Assembly: GCA_002369315.1 (NCBI GenBank)
Contig: DFDW01000039.1
Coordinates: forward strand, 5,591 to 36,978
Source of the DNA: Ruminococcaceae bacterium UBA3818
GTDB lineage: Bacteria; Bacillota; Clostridia; Oscillospirales; Ruminococcaceae
Reading direction: 5' to 3'
DNA length: 31,388 bases
Below are positions 15,903 to 24,348 of this stretch, in pieces (position 1 is the first letter of the stretch; each line of letters opens with the position of its first letter). The notes beneath the pieces are model-generated. The model worked only from the letters and a program-made list of their open reading frames with translations, did not search any database and was not told the DNA's origin. Both the position numbers and the translations under genes were made by a program.

Positions 15903-16619
15903 ATGCCGGTGCCAACACCTCATAATAGCGCTCAAAAAGGCGATTTCGCCAAAACTGTTTTAATGCCGGGCGATCCGCTGCGCGCAAAATTTATTGCCGA
16001 AACTTTTTTGGAAAAAGCAATACTGGTGAATAACGTTCGAGGAATCGGGGGATATACCGGGTTTTATCAAGGAAAAGAAGTTTCTGTTATGGCCAGCGGT
16101 ATGGGAATGCCGTCCATGGGGATTTACAGTTACGAGTTGTTTCAGTTTTATGATGTGGATCATATTATCCGCATTGGAACGGCAGGGGCAATACGTGCAG
16201 ATTTGAAAGTGCGGGATATCGTAGTAGGTATGGCAGCCTGTACCAATTCGTCTTTCGTCAAACAATACCAGCTTCCGGGGGATTATGCGCCTATCGCCAG
16301 TTATCGGATGCTGGAAACTGCCGTGAACACAGCGAAAAAGCAAGGCGTCGAACTTGTTGTGGGGAACTTATATTCTTCCGATACCTTTTATGATGAGAGA
16401 GAGGACAGCCTTCTTCGCTGGCAGAAAATGGGCGTACTTGCGGTGGAGATGGAGGCGGCGGCACTATATATGAATGCCGCATTGACCGGAAAAGAGGCTT
16501 TAGCCATCTGTACGATTTCAGATTGCCCGCTGACAGGCGAAAGCTGTTCGTCAGAAGAGCGCCAGAACTCCTTTACACAAATGATGGAGATTGCGCTTCA
16601 AACAGCGATTCGCTTATAA
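15903..16619 (+). CDS. deoD: Purine nucleoside phosphorylase DeoD
   Basis: This 238-residue enzyme matches bacterial hexameric DeoD over its whole length. It has TPHNSAQKGDFA with the substrate histidine, VLMPGDPLRAKFIAETFL, SGMGMPSMGIYSYEL (phosphate site), RIGTAGA, VEMEAAALY (ribose binding) and TISDCPLTGE with the catalytic aspartate. It splits purine ribo- and deoxyribonucleosides with phosphate in nucleoside salvage. A GAAAGGAGA site lies 8 bp before the ATG. The gap to the HD gene is 138 bp with nothing else recognised, so the two may share a transcript. Confidence 0.96.
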   Translation: MPVPTPHNSAQKGDFAKTVLMPGDPLRAKFIAETFLEKAILVNNVRGIGGYTGFYQGKEVSVMASGMGMPSMGIYSYELFQFYDVDHIIRIGTAGAIRADLKVRDIVVGMAACTNSSFVKQYQLPGDYAPIASYRMLETAVNTAKKQGVELVVGNLYSSDTFYDEREDSLLRWQKMGVLAVEMEAAALYMNAALTGKEALAICTISDCPLTGESCSSEERQNSFTQMMEIALQTAIRL

Positions 16620-16630
16620 ATAAAGCATAA

Positions 16631-16663
16631 GGCCGCTGTCTGTTTTGGACTGGCGGCTTTTTA
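16631..16663 (+). terminator. Terminator of deoD
   Basis: GCCGC/GCGGC arms around an imperfectly paired loop are followed by TTTTTATTT, 12 bp after the deoD stop. Confidence 0.75.
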
Positions 16664-16812
16664 TTTGAAACGGGTGGCCATTTCAACGGGATAACAGAAC
16701 GAAAAGAGAGTATCTATTGATCGCTTTTCAACATAATGATAGAAAAGTTAAAATTTTTTCAACACATGTTTTACTGAAAATACTTTAATATAGAATAAAT
16801 ATGCATTAATGA

Positions 16813-16887
16813 TTGACAATCAAACGAAAATAACGTATTATAATATACTATAGACTAATGAATCATGCCTATACTTTTCATGAAAAG
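16813..16887 (+). promoter_or_regulatory. Promoter and possible operator of the MFS gene
   Basis: TTGACA (16813-16818) lies 17 bp from TATTAT (16836-16841); TATAAT (16839-16844) overlaps the latter. The perfect palindrome CTTTTCATGAAAAG (16874-16887) lies just after the expected start and may be a repressor site. The rest of the 300-bp gap before the MFS gene is AT-rich with nothing else recognised. Confidence 0.6.
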
Positions 16888-16919
16888 CAGCGGTAAATAA
16901 CAGGGGAAAGAGGAAGAAA

Positions 16920-18218
16920 ATGGAGACTGGGACAACAACTGAACAGACTGGTGTGCTGAATATTCCAGCTTTTTGGAAAGCACAGCAGAAAGACTGGCGG
17001 ATTACCGTTATTCGAACGTCATTGGAGCGTCTGGGATATAAAATTATCCTGCCTTATCTGACACTTTACATTATTTTGTTAGGCGCTACCAAAACGCAAT
17101 TGGGCTTAGTAACCAGTCTGGGACTGATTGCCAGCGGCTTGTTAGGGCCTTACATCGGTCAGATTATTGACCGGCACGGTCCCAAAAAGGTATATATTGT
17201 CGGCATACTGATTTTGATCGGCGGCTATCTGGCATTTGCCTCGGCTCCGATTTGGCAGGTTGCGGCGCTCGGTATGTTTTTGCATCAACTGGGCGGCGGT
17301 GTCGGCGGTCAAAGCTGTGCTACCATCTGTGGAAACTGCCTTGCCAACTGCGATAGAGCCAAGGGAATGCTGATCTGCGAATCGTTGGCAGCCGGTATTC
17401 TGGGAATGGTCGGCCCGATGATTTCCGGCTGGTTTTTGGTAAGCGTGATGAAAGTGGAGGGGACTCCTACCGATCCCAACAGCATCCGTCCTTTGTTTTT
17501 CATTACGATGACGATCACGATTATTTCTTTGCTTGTCGTTGTGTTTAAGCTTTCCTTTGCTCGCTGGACAACCAGTAATTCCACTGTGAAACGCAACGTC
17601 ATCAAAGATGCGGCCGCTATTTTGAAAGCGGACAAAAACTGCGTAAAATGGCTTTTCATGGCGGTTGTCGGCAATATGCCGGTGGCGATGGTCATTCCCT
17701 ATGTACAGCTGTTTGCGGCTGAAACCAAAAATGCGAGTGCTGCAACTCTGGCTGGTATGGTTACCGCAACGGCGTTAACCTCGGTTGTATGCGGTTATTT
17801 CTTTGGCATCTTGGGCGACCGCTTTGGCAGAAAGAAGATATTGACTTTGACCATAGCGCTGTACTTGGTCGGACTGGTAATGCTCATAACGACTAAAAGC
17901 CCTGTAATGCTTCTTACTGTTGGTATTCTGCAAGGATTTCAGGAAATTGGCGGACCTTTGGCCGCGTCCATTCAAAATGAATTGGTTCCGCATAAAGTTA
18001 TGGGTCGCTGGGTTGGCGTCGTCCGTTTCTTCAGTTCCATGTTCAGTGCGTTACTGGCAGCTCTTGGCGGTATTATTTATGACCAATTAGGCGGTCAGTG
18101 GATTTTCATTATTTATATTGCCTGCGAAATCTGTATCCGGCTGCCTTTGCTGTTCAGCCTGCCAGAAACGCTGCATCATAAAGTGGATGAGAAAGCTTTC
18201 GCAAGCTTGGATGATTAA
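16920..18218 (+). CDS. MFS transporter
   Basis: The 432-residue protein has twelve hydrophobic helices in two halves. The MFS loop 2-3 motif appears as GQIIDRHGPKKVY in the first half and its counterpart GDRFGRKKIL in the second. About 20 residues precede TM1, and a 40-residue loop follows TM6. Substrate cannot be told; the general form is that of drug or sugar exporters. GAGGAAG lies before the ATG. It stands alone between its own promoter and a strong terminator. Confidence 0.92.
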   Translation: METGTTTEQTGVLNIPAFWKAQQKDWRITVIRTSLERLGYKIILPYLTLYIILLGATKTQLGLVTSLGLIASGLLGPYIGQIIDRHGPKKVYIVGILILIGGYLAFASAPIWQVAALGMFLHQLGGGVGGQSCATICGNCLANCDRAKGMLICESLAAGILGMVGPMISGWFLVSVMKVEGTPTDPNSIRPLFFITMTITIISLLVVVFKLSFARWTTSNSTVKRNVIKDAAAILKADKNCVKWLFMAVVGNMPVAMVIPYVQLFAAETKNASAATLAGMVTATALTSVVCGYFFGILGDRFGRKKILTLTIALYLVGLVMLITTKSPVMLLTVGILQGFQEIGGPLAASIQNELVPHKVMGRWVGVVRFFSSMFSALLAALGGIIYDQLGGQWIFIIYIACEICIRLPLLFSLPETLHHKVDEKAFASLDD

Positions 18219-18235
18219 TCACGATATCTCTGCTT

Positions 18236-18273
18236 ACTAAAAAACAGCCGCCATAGGGCGGCTGTTTTTTAGT
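18236..18273. terminator. Bidirectional terminator between MFS gene and cobO
   Basis: A 17-bp stem (18236-18252 with 18257-18273) with loop ATAG has A6/T6 flanks inside the stem ends, serving both convergent genes. Confidence 0.9.
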
Positions 18274-18281
18274 ATTTTCTG

Positions 18282-18812
18282 TCAGCTTTCAATTCCTTCC
18301 CGGCTGGGAATCCCGTTGTTATAAGGGTGTTTAATTGGTTGTATTTCGCTGACGTAATCAGCTAATTCCACCAATTCCGCTTTCGGATCACGTCCGGTCA
18401 TGACGACTTCCAAATGGGTGGGCTTTTCCCGCAGCAACTGAACCAGCAGATCGGTCGGAATCAACCCCAGATTGCAGGAAGCAATGGATTCATCCAATAC
18501 CAGCAGGTCAAACCCTTCCTTCGACGCCTTTTCAAAAACCTCTTTTAACCTCTGGGTATGTTCGTCGGCAGTAGCTTTTTTTTGTTCTTCTGACATGGTA
18601 AAAACAAATTGACGCACAGGCTCTCCCTGATAGAGCGTAAAAGGAAATGTACCTACAAATTCTCCGGAGTCATAGTCTTTTAAAAAAGAGGTCCACAAAC
18701 ATTTTTTTCCCCGTCCGGATGCACGGACGCACAGTCCCACTGCAGCAGTGGTTTTTCCTTTTCCATCTCCGCAATAGATGTGGATCAGGCCAAATTCATT
18801 TTTCTTTTCCAT
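18282..18812 (-). CDS. Cob(I)alamin/corrinoid adenosyltransferase (CobO/BtuR type)
   Basis: The 176-residue protein has the unusual P-loop GDGKGKTTA (15-23) and the VRASGRGKKCLWTSFLKD block of the BtuR/CobO family. LLVLDESIASCNLGLI follows as the Walker B region and VVMTGRDP as the C-terminal signature. These enzymes transfer the 5'-deoxyadenosyl group from ATP to cobalt in corrinoids, making adenosylcobalamin. That is the cofactor of the glutamate mutase encoded 4 kb upstream, so local production or repair of cofactor is the likely role. It starts 19 bp after the P-loop/SAD gene on the same strand and is probably cotranscribed with it. Confidence 0.9.
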   Translation of the reverse strand: MEKKNEFGLIHIYCGDGKGKTTAAVGLCVRASGRGKKCLWTSFLKDYDSGEFVGTFPFTLYQGEPVRQFVFTMSEEQKKATADEHTQRLKEVFEKASKEGFDLLVLDESIASCNLGLIPTDLLVQLLREKPTHLEVVMTGRDPKAELVELADYVSEIQPIKHPYNNGIPSREGIES

Positions 18813-18831
18813 TTCACATCAAACTCCTGTT

Positions 18832-19761
18832 TTAATCTTCGATATGAATCCGGTTCAGGTCATTGGTGCGCAGCTCGCCCTTGGAACTGACAACACCCAC
18901 TAGATAGTACTCTTTGGTGATAGGATCCTCCATAAACTCATGCAGCAAAGAGAAATTTTTAATCTCGCCGGTAGAACCGACATGCATGCGGGGGCCGGTA
19001 CAATGATAAATATCTTCTCCTATGGAAATATGTTTATCATCCACATAGGAAATAGGCAAATCCAACTGGATCGCCGCTTTTGCGTCCATTTCCAGCGCCA
19101 TCAAATCGATATCCGGTTTTTCATCAAATACAAGGATAAATCCGTGTTTGACATCCCGGTGGGCAAAGCGGTTGATGCCGTGGGATTCGAGAATATGGCC
19201 GCACAGATCTTCGGCCGAATGGGCCATTTTTCGGTCGTGTATCGTGTGAAAAACACTGTCAGCAATATCCTGCGGTTCCGGTCCGAACATATTCGGTCGG
19301 GTGACAATAATTTCACTTCCCACACCGATGAGAAGATGGGCATTAATGCCGAGAATCGGGTAAATCAGGTCAAAATGCTCTACTACGACTCGTTTTCCGG
19401 CGTCAATCGCCTCCAGGATGGCGTCTTTGAGCTGCCACATTTGGGTAAAAGCAGATTCAAATCGAATATCCAGGTGATAGGTATGGGGGCTGTAAAATGC
19501 GCCGGTATCCAAATGCAGGATTGGAAGAGGGCGGACGTTTACGCCTTCATCGTCATTTGTCAGTTCCAGCCCTGGGAACATACCTTTGACCAACATGCTT
19601 TTTCCGGATCCAGCCTCTCCGATAATGCCGATGAGTTTATCAAACGGGCTGAGATATTGCTGGGCAATCTGCATTCCCAGGTCGGCCATACGGGTAAGGC
19701 CGCGGGGAGCGAAATAAACGCTGTATAAATGGCTTTGCTGCATACGTGCGGAATATGGCAT
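18832..19761 (-). CDS. P-loop protein with AlaRS second-additional-domain-like region
   Basis: The 309-residue protein has Walker A GEAGSGKS (48-55) and VVVEHFD (126-131) as a possible Walker B in its N-terminal half. The C-terminal half carries AHSAEDL (180-186) and CTGPRMHVGSTGEI (254-267), resembling the HxxxH and CGGTHVxxTGEI zinc motifs of the alanyl/threonyl-tRNA-synthetase SAD editing domain. No synthetase catalytic core or tRNA-binding domain is present. AAAGGAGG precedes ATG 19761. It follows the methylaspartate operon and precedes cobO, so a task in B12 or glutamate-mutase metabolism is likely but unproven. Confidence 0.75.
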   Translation of the reverse strand: MPYSARMQQSHLYSVYFAPRGLTRMADLGMQIAQQYLSPFDKLIGIIGEAGSGKSMLVKGMFPGLELTNDDEGVNVRPLPILHLDTGAFYSPHTYHLDIRFESAFTQMWQLKDAILEAIDAGKRVVVEHFDLIYPILGINAHLLIGVGSEIIVTRPNMFGPEPQDIADSVFHTIHDRKMAHSAEDLCGHILESHGINRFAHRDVKHGFILVFDEKPDIDLMALEMDAKAAIQLDLPISYVDDKHISIGEDIYHCTGPRMHVGSTGEIKNFSLLHEFMEDPITKEYYLVGVVSSKGELRTNDLNRIHIED

Positions 19762-19841
19762 AAGAAACCTCCTTTTGGCTGACTGGCTTAAATATCATCG
19801 CGGCAGACTTCCTGTCAAACAGAAAGCAGCAAAAAGAATGA

Positions 19842-19868
19842 AAAAGGTGGGCATTTTGCCCACCTTTT
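19842..19868 (-). terminator. Terminator of the methylaspartate operon
   Basis: A 12-bp stem (19842-19853 with 19857-19868) with a 3-nt loop lies 37 bp after the DUF4387 stop; T residues follow on the minus strand. Confidence 0.85.
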
Positions 19869-19905
19869 ATTGTAGAGGAAAAACAGGATAATGTCCAGAA
19901 ATCTT

Positions 19906-20223
19906 TTAGATATCCAGTACGACATCCAGCAAAGGCGCATGCTGCTGCGCGCCGTATACGTCAGTCTCGCCCAGATTGCCGGAGCAGATAGGACGCTTGA
20001 TGGTAACTTTGATGGATTTTGCGGGTTTGAAATCAATGATGTTGATGATCTTATCCGGGGTAATTTTATAAAGATCGCAGATCAACTTTTCGTTGATAGC
20101 CTTGGCGGCGCAAACCTTCTCAAAATCCTCAAACGTTTTGAACATGATGTCCAGCGTCAGCTCATAAGGGCCGGAGTTCTTGCTGCGCACAACATCGGTG
20201 ATATCGGTCAGTTTGGTTTTCAT
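19906..20223 (-). CDS. DUF4387 protein
   Basis: The 105-residue protein fits the DUF4387 family: LTDITDVVRSKNSGPYELTLDIMF, then the IDFKPAKSIKVTIKRP strand and the SGNLGETDVYGAQQHAPLL ending. In other genomes DUF4387 is the regular partner of DUF1446/AtuA, sometimes fused to it. Here it follows that gene by 15 bp with its own AGGAGG, and is last in the operon. It probably forms one enzyme with the AtuA-like protein. No catalytic residues can be assigned. Confidence 0.85.
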   Translation of the reverse strand: MKTKLTDITDVVRSKNSGPYELTLDIMFKTFEDFEKVCAAKAINEKLICDLYKITPDKIINIIDFKPAKSIKVTIKRPICSGNLGETDVYGAQQHAPLLDVVLDI

Positions 20224-20238
20224 AGCAATCTCTCCTCC

Positions 20239-21597
20239 TTACAGGGTAACAATATCGATGGGGAACAATGCGGTAGGATCGTCTACTGCAATGATATGGT
20301 ACATGCTGAACACATAAACACGGCCGGCGTGGAAATCACTGGGGGAGAAAGGGAACGCCAGGTTACCCGCGGTAGCGCGGCGGCCTTCGTAACCATAGTG
20401 CAGCATGGTGGAACGAGCAGAAGCGCAGATGGTATCAGCCTGTTCCTGTGTATCAGCGACAACTTCAATGACAATACCCAGCTCATGCGGATGCGCGTCT
20501 TTTACTGGCTCCAGATCGCCCATAACACCGTTTTTACCATAGATGGTAAAGTTCAGGTTGTATTTGTAGCCTTTATCACGGTAGTTATCTGCAACGCGAG
20601 CACGAACACCCTCGACAATGTCGTCGATTTTGCTGATCATGATCGGGTCACGGGTACCGGCTACCGAAACAGTGCGGTAACCGATGCATTTGGCGCCTTC
20701 CAGTTTGATGGTGTACTGGGGAGCGGTTATATAGCGGCTGCCTTTTACCTTTACGGTATTTTCCGAATCCTGCTCAAAGGTGGTGTTGGTCAGATCCAGA
20801 TGTCCGCCGGGACCGGGCAGGATATAAGGATTGGTTTTTTCATACAGGGTATGGGCCGCTACAGACAAGGTGGTGCATTTACGAACAGAGGACAGAGGCT
20901 CTACACGGAAATAGTCCTCGCCCAAGTAGCCAAACATACAGTCGGAGCCGCTGCCGGGAGTAGCGCAGATCGAAGCACACTCCAGAATTTTGCCCAGATG
21001 AATGGCCAGACCCTTATCATATCCTTTGCGGATAGCGGGAGCCGCAAACACAGTGGGGTCGTAGGCGCGTCCGGCCAGTACGACCTGAACGCCGCTGTCC
21101 AGCGCTTTCATGATCGGCTCAACACCCATCTGTCCAACGATGTTGGTTGTGGCATCAATATCTTCAGCGGTCAGCTGCGGCGCGGGATCCAGTGGGCTGA
21201 TTTTGCCGTTTGCCAGCGCTTTCTTCATTTCCTCTTTGTCCATATCTGCGTGGATCACGGCCATTTTAAAATGAAGGTCATGCTCTTTGGCGATTTCACG
21301 GATGATGTCGGCGCACCATTCCAGATGCGGTTTCGCACCGGAGCCACCGGCAGTTCCGATGACTACCGGGATGTTTTTCTCAATACCGGCGCAAATCATG
21401 ATCTCCAGATCGCGTTTGACTGCGCCGCGGTCGGTAAAGGAAACACCTTCGCCGAGATAGAAAGGACCGGGGTCGGTAGAACCGGCGTCTACGGCGATCA
21501 GGTCAGGGTTGCGTTTCATGCCTTCCTCAAAAGATTCCAGCGGGAAGCCATAACCCAGGATGGCAGTAGTGGATAAAATGCGGAATTCTTCTTTCAC
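20239..21597 (-). CDS. AtuA-family (DUF1446) protein
   Basis: This 452-residue protein resembles acyclic-terpene-utilisation AtuA/DUF1446 along its length: AVDAGSTDPGPFYLG, VVIGTAGGSGAKPHLEW, AGRAYDPTVFAAPAIRKG, PGGHLDLTN and VAGTRDP. AtuA in Pseudomonas belongs to citronellol/geraniol breakdown, but its reaction is unclear. No terpene genes occur here; the gene sits directly behind mal. It is therefore a candidate for handling mesaconate or citramalate. The start is GTG 21597 with AAGGAGGT 9 bp upstream. Full length, no damage. Confidence 0.88.
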   Translation of the reverse strand: MKEEFRILSTTAILGYGFPLESFEEGMKRNPDLIAVDAGSTDPGPFYLGEGVSFTDRGAVKRDLEIMICAGIEKNIPVVIGTAGGSGAKPHLEWCADIIREIAKEHDLHFKMAVIHADMDKEEMKKALANGKISPLDPAPQLTAEDIDATTNIVGQMGVEPIMKALDSGVQVVLAGRAYDPTVFAAPAIRKGYDKGLAIHLGKILECASICATPGSGSDCMFGYLGEDYFRVEPLSSVRKCTTLSVAAHTLYEKTNPYILPGPGGHLDLTNTTFEQDSENTVKVKGSRYITAPQYTIKLEGAKCIGYRTVSVAGTRDPIMISKIDDIVEGVRARVADNYRDKGYKYNLNFTIYGKNGVMGDLEPVKDAHPHELGIVIEVVADTQEQADTICASARSTMLHYGYEGRRATAGNLAFPFSPSDFHAGRVYVFSMYHIIAVDDPTALFPIDIVTL

Positions 21598-21612
21598 GAT
21601 GGAAGTACCTCC

Positions 21613-22857
21613 TTATTTCAACGCTTTACGTACAGCTAAAATGCGCTGCATTTCGTTGTAAACGATCATATATCCTTCGTCAACGCCCATGCCCGGTTTG
21701 GCCAGAATCTGATCGGGCTGTACCGCCATAGCGATGTTGACGCAAACCTGAGCGGAGCGGTCGGTCTCATTGCAGGTACCACCCTGGTAAGCGCCGATGC
21801 CTTTTTCTTTGCAGTACAAAACCGCTTCAGCAATGTTATTGATACCGCCGAGGTCCGGTGTTTTGATCTGCACCATGTGGCCCGCTTTGTGGTCTGCGAA
21901 ATATTTGATATCCTCGAGGGTATTGCACCACTCATCGGCTACCAGCTCTACGTTGATGCCGCGCTCATCTACTACGCGGGTCAACTCAGCCAGCGCTTTC
22001 ATCTGCAGTTCGCGGTCCTCCACGTCCATCGGGCCTTCAATGCGCAGATGGAAAGGCTTCGCGATTTCTTCCAATTTGGCCAGATAATCAGCCATCGCTT
22101 CATAATTGTCGTTGCCAAACGCAGCGCCGATCGTGCCGTAAACGTCGATATGGAATACGGGCAGATAGTCGTCGCGGGTACGCAGCTTGAGGATTCTGTC
22201 GCGCAGCCAAGCTACATATTCTTCCAACAGTTCACCATGTTCGCCCAGCTTGGTCTTTACGTTGTTGATCAACGCATGGGGCAGAACATCAGCCTGTTTG
22301 ATGATCATCTTATCGGAATTCTCGTAGCGGTTGTCACCGGACTGGGTGAAAATCGGAATTTCCTTCTCGGAGACAGTGGTGCCGTATTCTTCTGCCACCA
22401 CTTCGCACATCATTTTGTGTTTTGCCTTGGCAACAGCGTCCAGGATCGCCTGGGTCACACCGTAACGGATGGCAGTGTGGAACTTTTTGCCTGCTTTTTC
22501 CGGATGATCTACCATTTCGGCCAGACGGCGGAAGCTATCGGCTTCCTGACCTACCAGCATGGGAGCGATTTCGTTTTCAATTACCGGGATGAAATCCTCT
22601 GCCAAAAACAACGGATCACGGCCGCCGGCACCGGAATACTGAACCGCAGCGCAATCGCCGTAAGCGATCTGTCCGTCCTCCAGGACGAGCATAACGGAAA
22701 TGGCCTCTCCGGCTTGACGGATGGAGGTGAAACCGGCGGTTACCGGATCGCCAACATAAGCGGCGCCGTCAGCAGCAGCCCCTTTTTTAATGGCGCGCTG
22801 ATCGTCGAAGAAGAAACCGGTTCTGCCTTTGGAGCAAATAACTTTGGTAATTTTCAT
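21613..22857 (-). CDS. mal: Methylaspartate ammonia-lyase
   Basis: This 414-residue enolase-superfamily enzyme eliminates ammonia from (2S,3S)-3-methylaspartate to give mesaconate. Landmarks match the characterised clostridial/Citrobacter enzymes: H194 (LPHALINN) as one base and K332 in QIKTPDLGG as the other (331 in the reference numbering). Metal ligands are D238 (HIDVYG), E274 (RIEGP) and D308 (VADEW). The substrate loop QGGTCNETDRS is also present. The length equals the family norm. It follows glmE by 22 bp, with AAAGGAG before its ATG. Confidence 0.97.
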   Translation of the reverse strand: MKITKVICSKGRTGFFFDDQRAIKKGAAADGAAYVGDPVTAGFTSIRQAGEAISVMLVLEDGQIAYGDCAAVQYSGAGGRDPLFLAEDFIPVIENEIAPMLVGQEADSFRRLAEMVDHPEKAGKKFHTAIRYGVTQAILDAVAKAKHKMMCEVVAEEYGTTVSEKEIPIFTQSGDNRYENSDKMIIKQADVLPHALINNVKTKLGEHGELLEEYVAWLRDRILKLRTRDDYLPVFHIDVYGTIGAAFGNDNYEAMADYLAKLEEIAKPFHLRIEGPMDVEDRELQMKALAELTRVVDERGINVELVADEWCNTLEDIKYFADHKAGHMVQIKTPDLGGINNIAEAVLYCKEKGIGAYQGGTCNETDRSAQVCVNIAMAVQPDQILAKPGMGVDEGYMIVYNEMQRILAVRKALK

Positions 22858-22879
22858 GATATGACAACTCCTTTTATCA

Positions 22880-24331
22880 TTAGCCTCTGGGTCTGCCTAC
22901 CAGTCTGCCTTTGCTGATGGCGTAAACGTCATCAATGGCCATCTGGAAGGAAGCCTTACGTTTTTCAAATTTCGCCCGTTCGTCGATCTTGCCATGGTTG
23001 AAATCAATCAACTCTTTTGTGAAGGGAAGGTTGCCCATGGTCAGGATGCGTACCGCGCCGTTGTTATCACGCACCGGCAGCATCTGTCCGGCGTTGTAGC
23101 GGGAAGGAGCAAAGGGGATATCCAGTACGCCGGCCTGGAAGGCGCGAACGGTACCCAGCGCGATGTCGCCGTTGCCCAGCTCAAAGCATTTATTCAGCAG
23201 GCATTTGGTCTCGGCGATGATGATCTCTTTTTCTTCTTTCAGAGAGTTTTCATCAACAGACTGGTCACGCAGCATGGAAATGACCTGCTTGGTGCAGCGC
23301 AGACCCTGCGCGTTTGCCTCGGCGGTGGGAACGCCCATCGCTTCATGCGGCGTTTTGACAATTACTTTGGTCGCGTGCGAGAGAGCCGCAGCAGCGCTGC
23401 CCCAGGAAATAACGCCGAATGCCTGCGCTTCATCCTGCGGGAAACCGCCCATCCACTGATGCAGAACTGTGGTGACGACCACATCGTTATAACCGTATTT
23501 GTGCAGATACTCTTCGGTCAGCGATTCAAGGGTGTGGATAGCGGCTACATCCTGAATCAGGTTACCGCACTGGCCGTAACCGACGGTGATGTTTTTCACA
23601 CCCTGTTCCGCTGCCAGCAATGCCTCGATGATGGCTACCGCATGGGAAATGCTCGGGGGGACCAGGGTGCCGGTCAAAGGACCATAGGGTTCACGGTTGA
23701 TGGAAATACCAGCTTCTTCATAGATACCGGTCAGACGGTCGCAGTATTGCCAGTCCGCAATGGTTCTTTCCAGCGGAACACTCTTCGCATAAGGAATATT
23801 GTAGGAGATACCGCCGCCCTCATAGCTGGTATAACCGCCGGCGAAAACAATTTCAGTCAGCAGGCGGGCGTCCGGGGTGCCGTGGCGAATCTGGAGCGGT
23901 ACATCAATGGAATTGACAACCTGCCGAACCGCAGCTACGCCATGGTTTACAGCGGGGAAGCCATTGAGCATGGATTTTCCGGTTTTGACAGACTCTTCAA
24001 TGCCGATTTCAGCCTCTTTGTAGCGGTTTTGGCGGGTATAGCTGTCAATGGTGGTGGGAAGCAGATCCGCGCCGCCTTTATCCTGCAGATAGGTCAGCAG
24101 TTCAATGTGCTTCTGGACCAGCGCGACGCCGGCACGGGGCTGTACCAACGTGATGCGGTTGGCTTTTGCTTCGTTGAGTTTTTTGCTGAAAATTTTGCTG
24201 TCCGGCAGGGATTTATGGAACGCAAAGGCTTCCTCCAAATCCACGTCTTTGCCGGTGGGCCACTGATTGAGGACGGTTTTGCGGATTTCGTAAAATTCGT
24301 CATCGGTCAGACGTTTGTTTCTGATTTCCAT
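22880..24331 (-). CDS. glmE: Glutamate mutase epsilon subunit
   Basis: This 483-residue catalytic subunit is the same length as the Clostridium cochlearium protein. With the sigma subunit and adenosylcobalamin it converts L-glutamate to (2S,3S)-3-methylaspartate by radical rearrangement in a TIM barrel. The arginine claw that holds glutamate is intact: R66 (VQPRAG), R100 (SYTRQN) and R149 (QIRHGTPDA). The active-site E171, Y177 and Y181 are also at the reference positions. It begins 17 bp after glmL with its own GGAGGT. Confidence 0.98.
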   Translation of the reverse strand: MEIRNKRLTDDEFYEIRKTVLNQWPTGKDVDLEEAFAFHKSLPDSKIFSKKLNEAKANRITLVQPRAGVALVQKHIELLTYLQDKGGADLLPTTIDSYTRQNRYKEAEIGIEESVKTGKSMLNGFPAVNHGVAAVRQVVNSIDVPLQIRHGTPDARLLTEIVFAGGYTSYEGGGISYNIPYAKSVPLERTIADWQYCDRLTGIYEEAGISINREPYGPLTGTLVPPSISHAVAIIEALLAAEQGVKNITVGYGQCGNLIQDVAAIHTLESLTEEYLHKYGYNDVVVTTVLHQWMGGFPQDEAQAFGVISWGSAAAALSHATKVIVKTPHEAMGVPTAEANAQGLRCTKQVISMLRDQSVDENSLKEEKEIIIAETKCLLNKCFELGNGDIALGTVRAFQAGVLDIPFAPSRYNAGQMLPVRDNNGAVRILTMGNLPFTKELIDFNHGKIDERAKFEKRKASFQMAIDDVYAISKGRLVGRPRG

Positions 24332-24348
24332 GGGTTACCTCCATAATG

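Noticed and set aside
19891..21576. 561-codon open frame on the plus strand
   Set aside because: It is antisense to the DUF4387 and AtuA-family genes and shows no protein family features.
22994..24346. 450-codon open frame on the plus strand
   Set aside because: It is antisense to glmE, whose length and active-site residues match the known enzyme exactly; codon-bias shadow.
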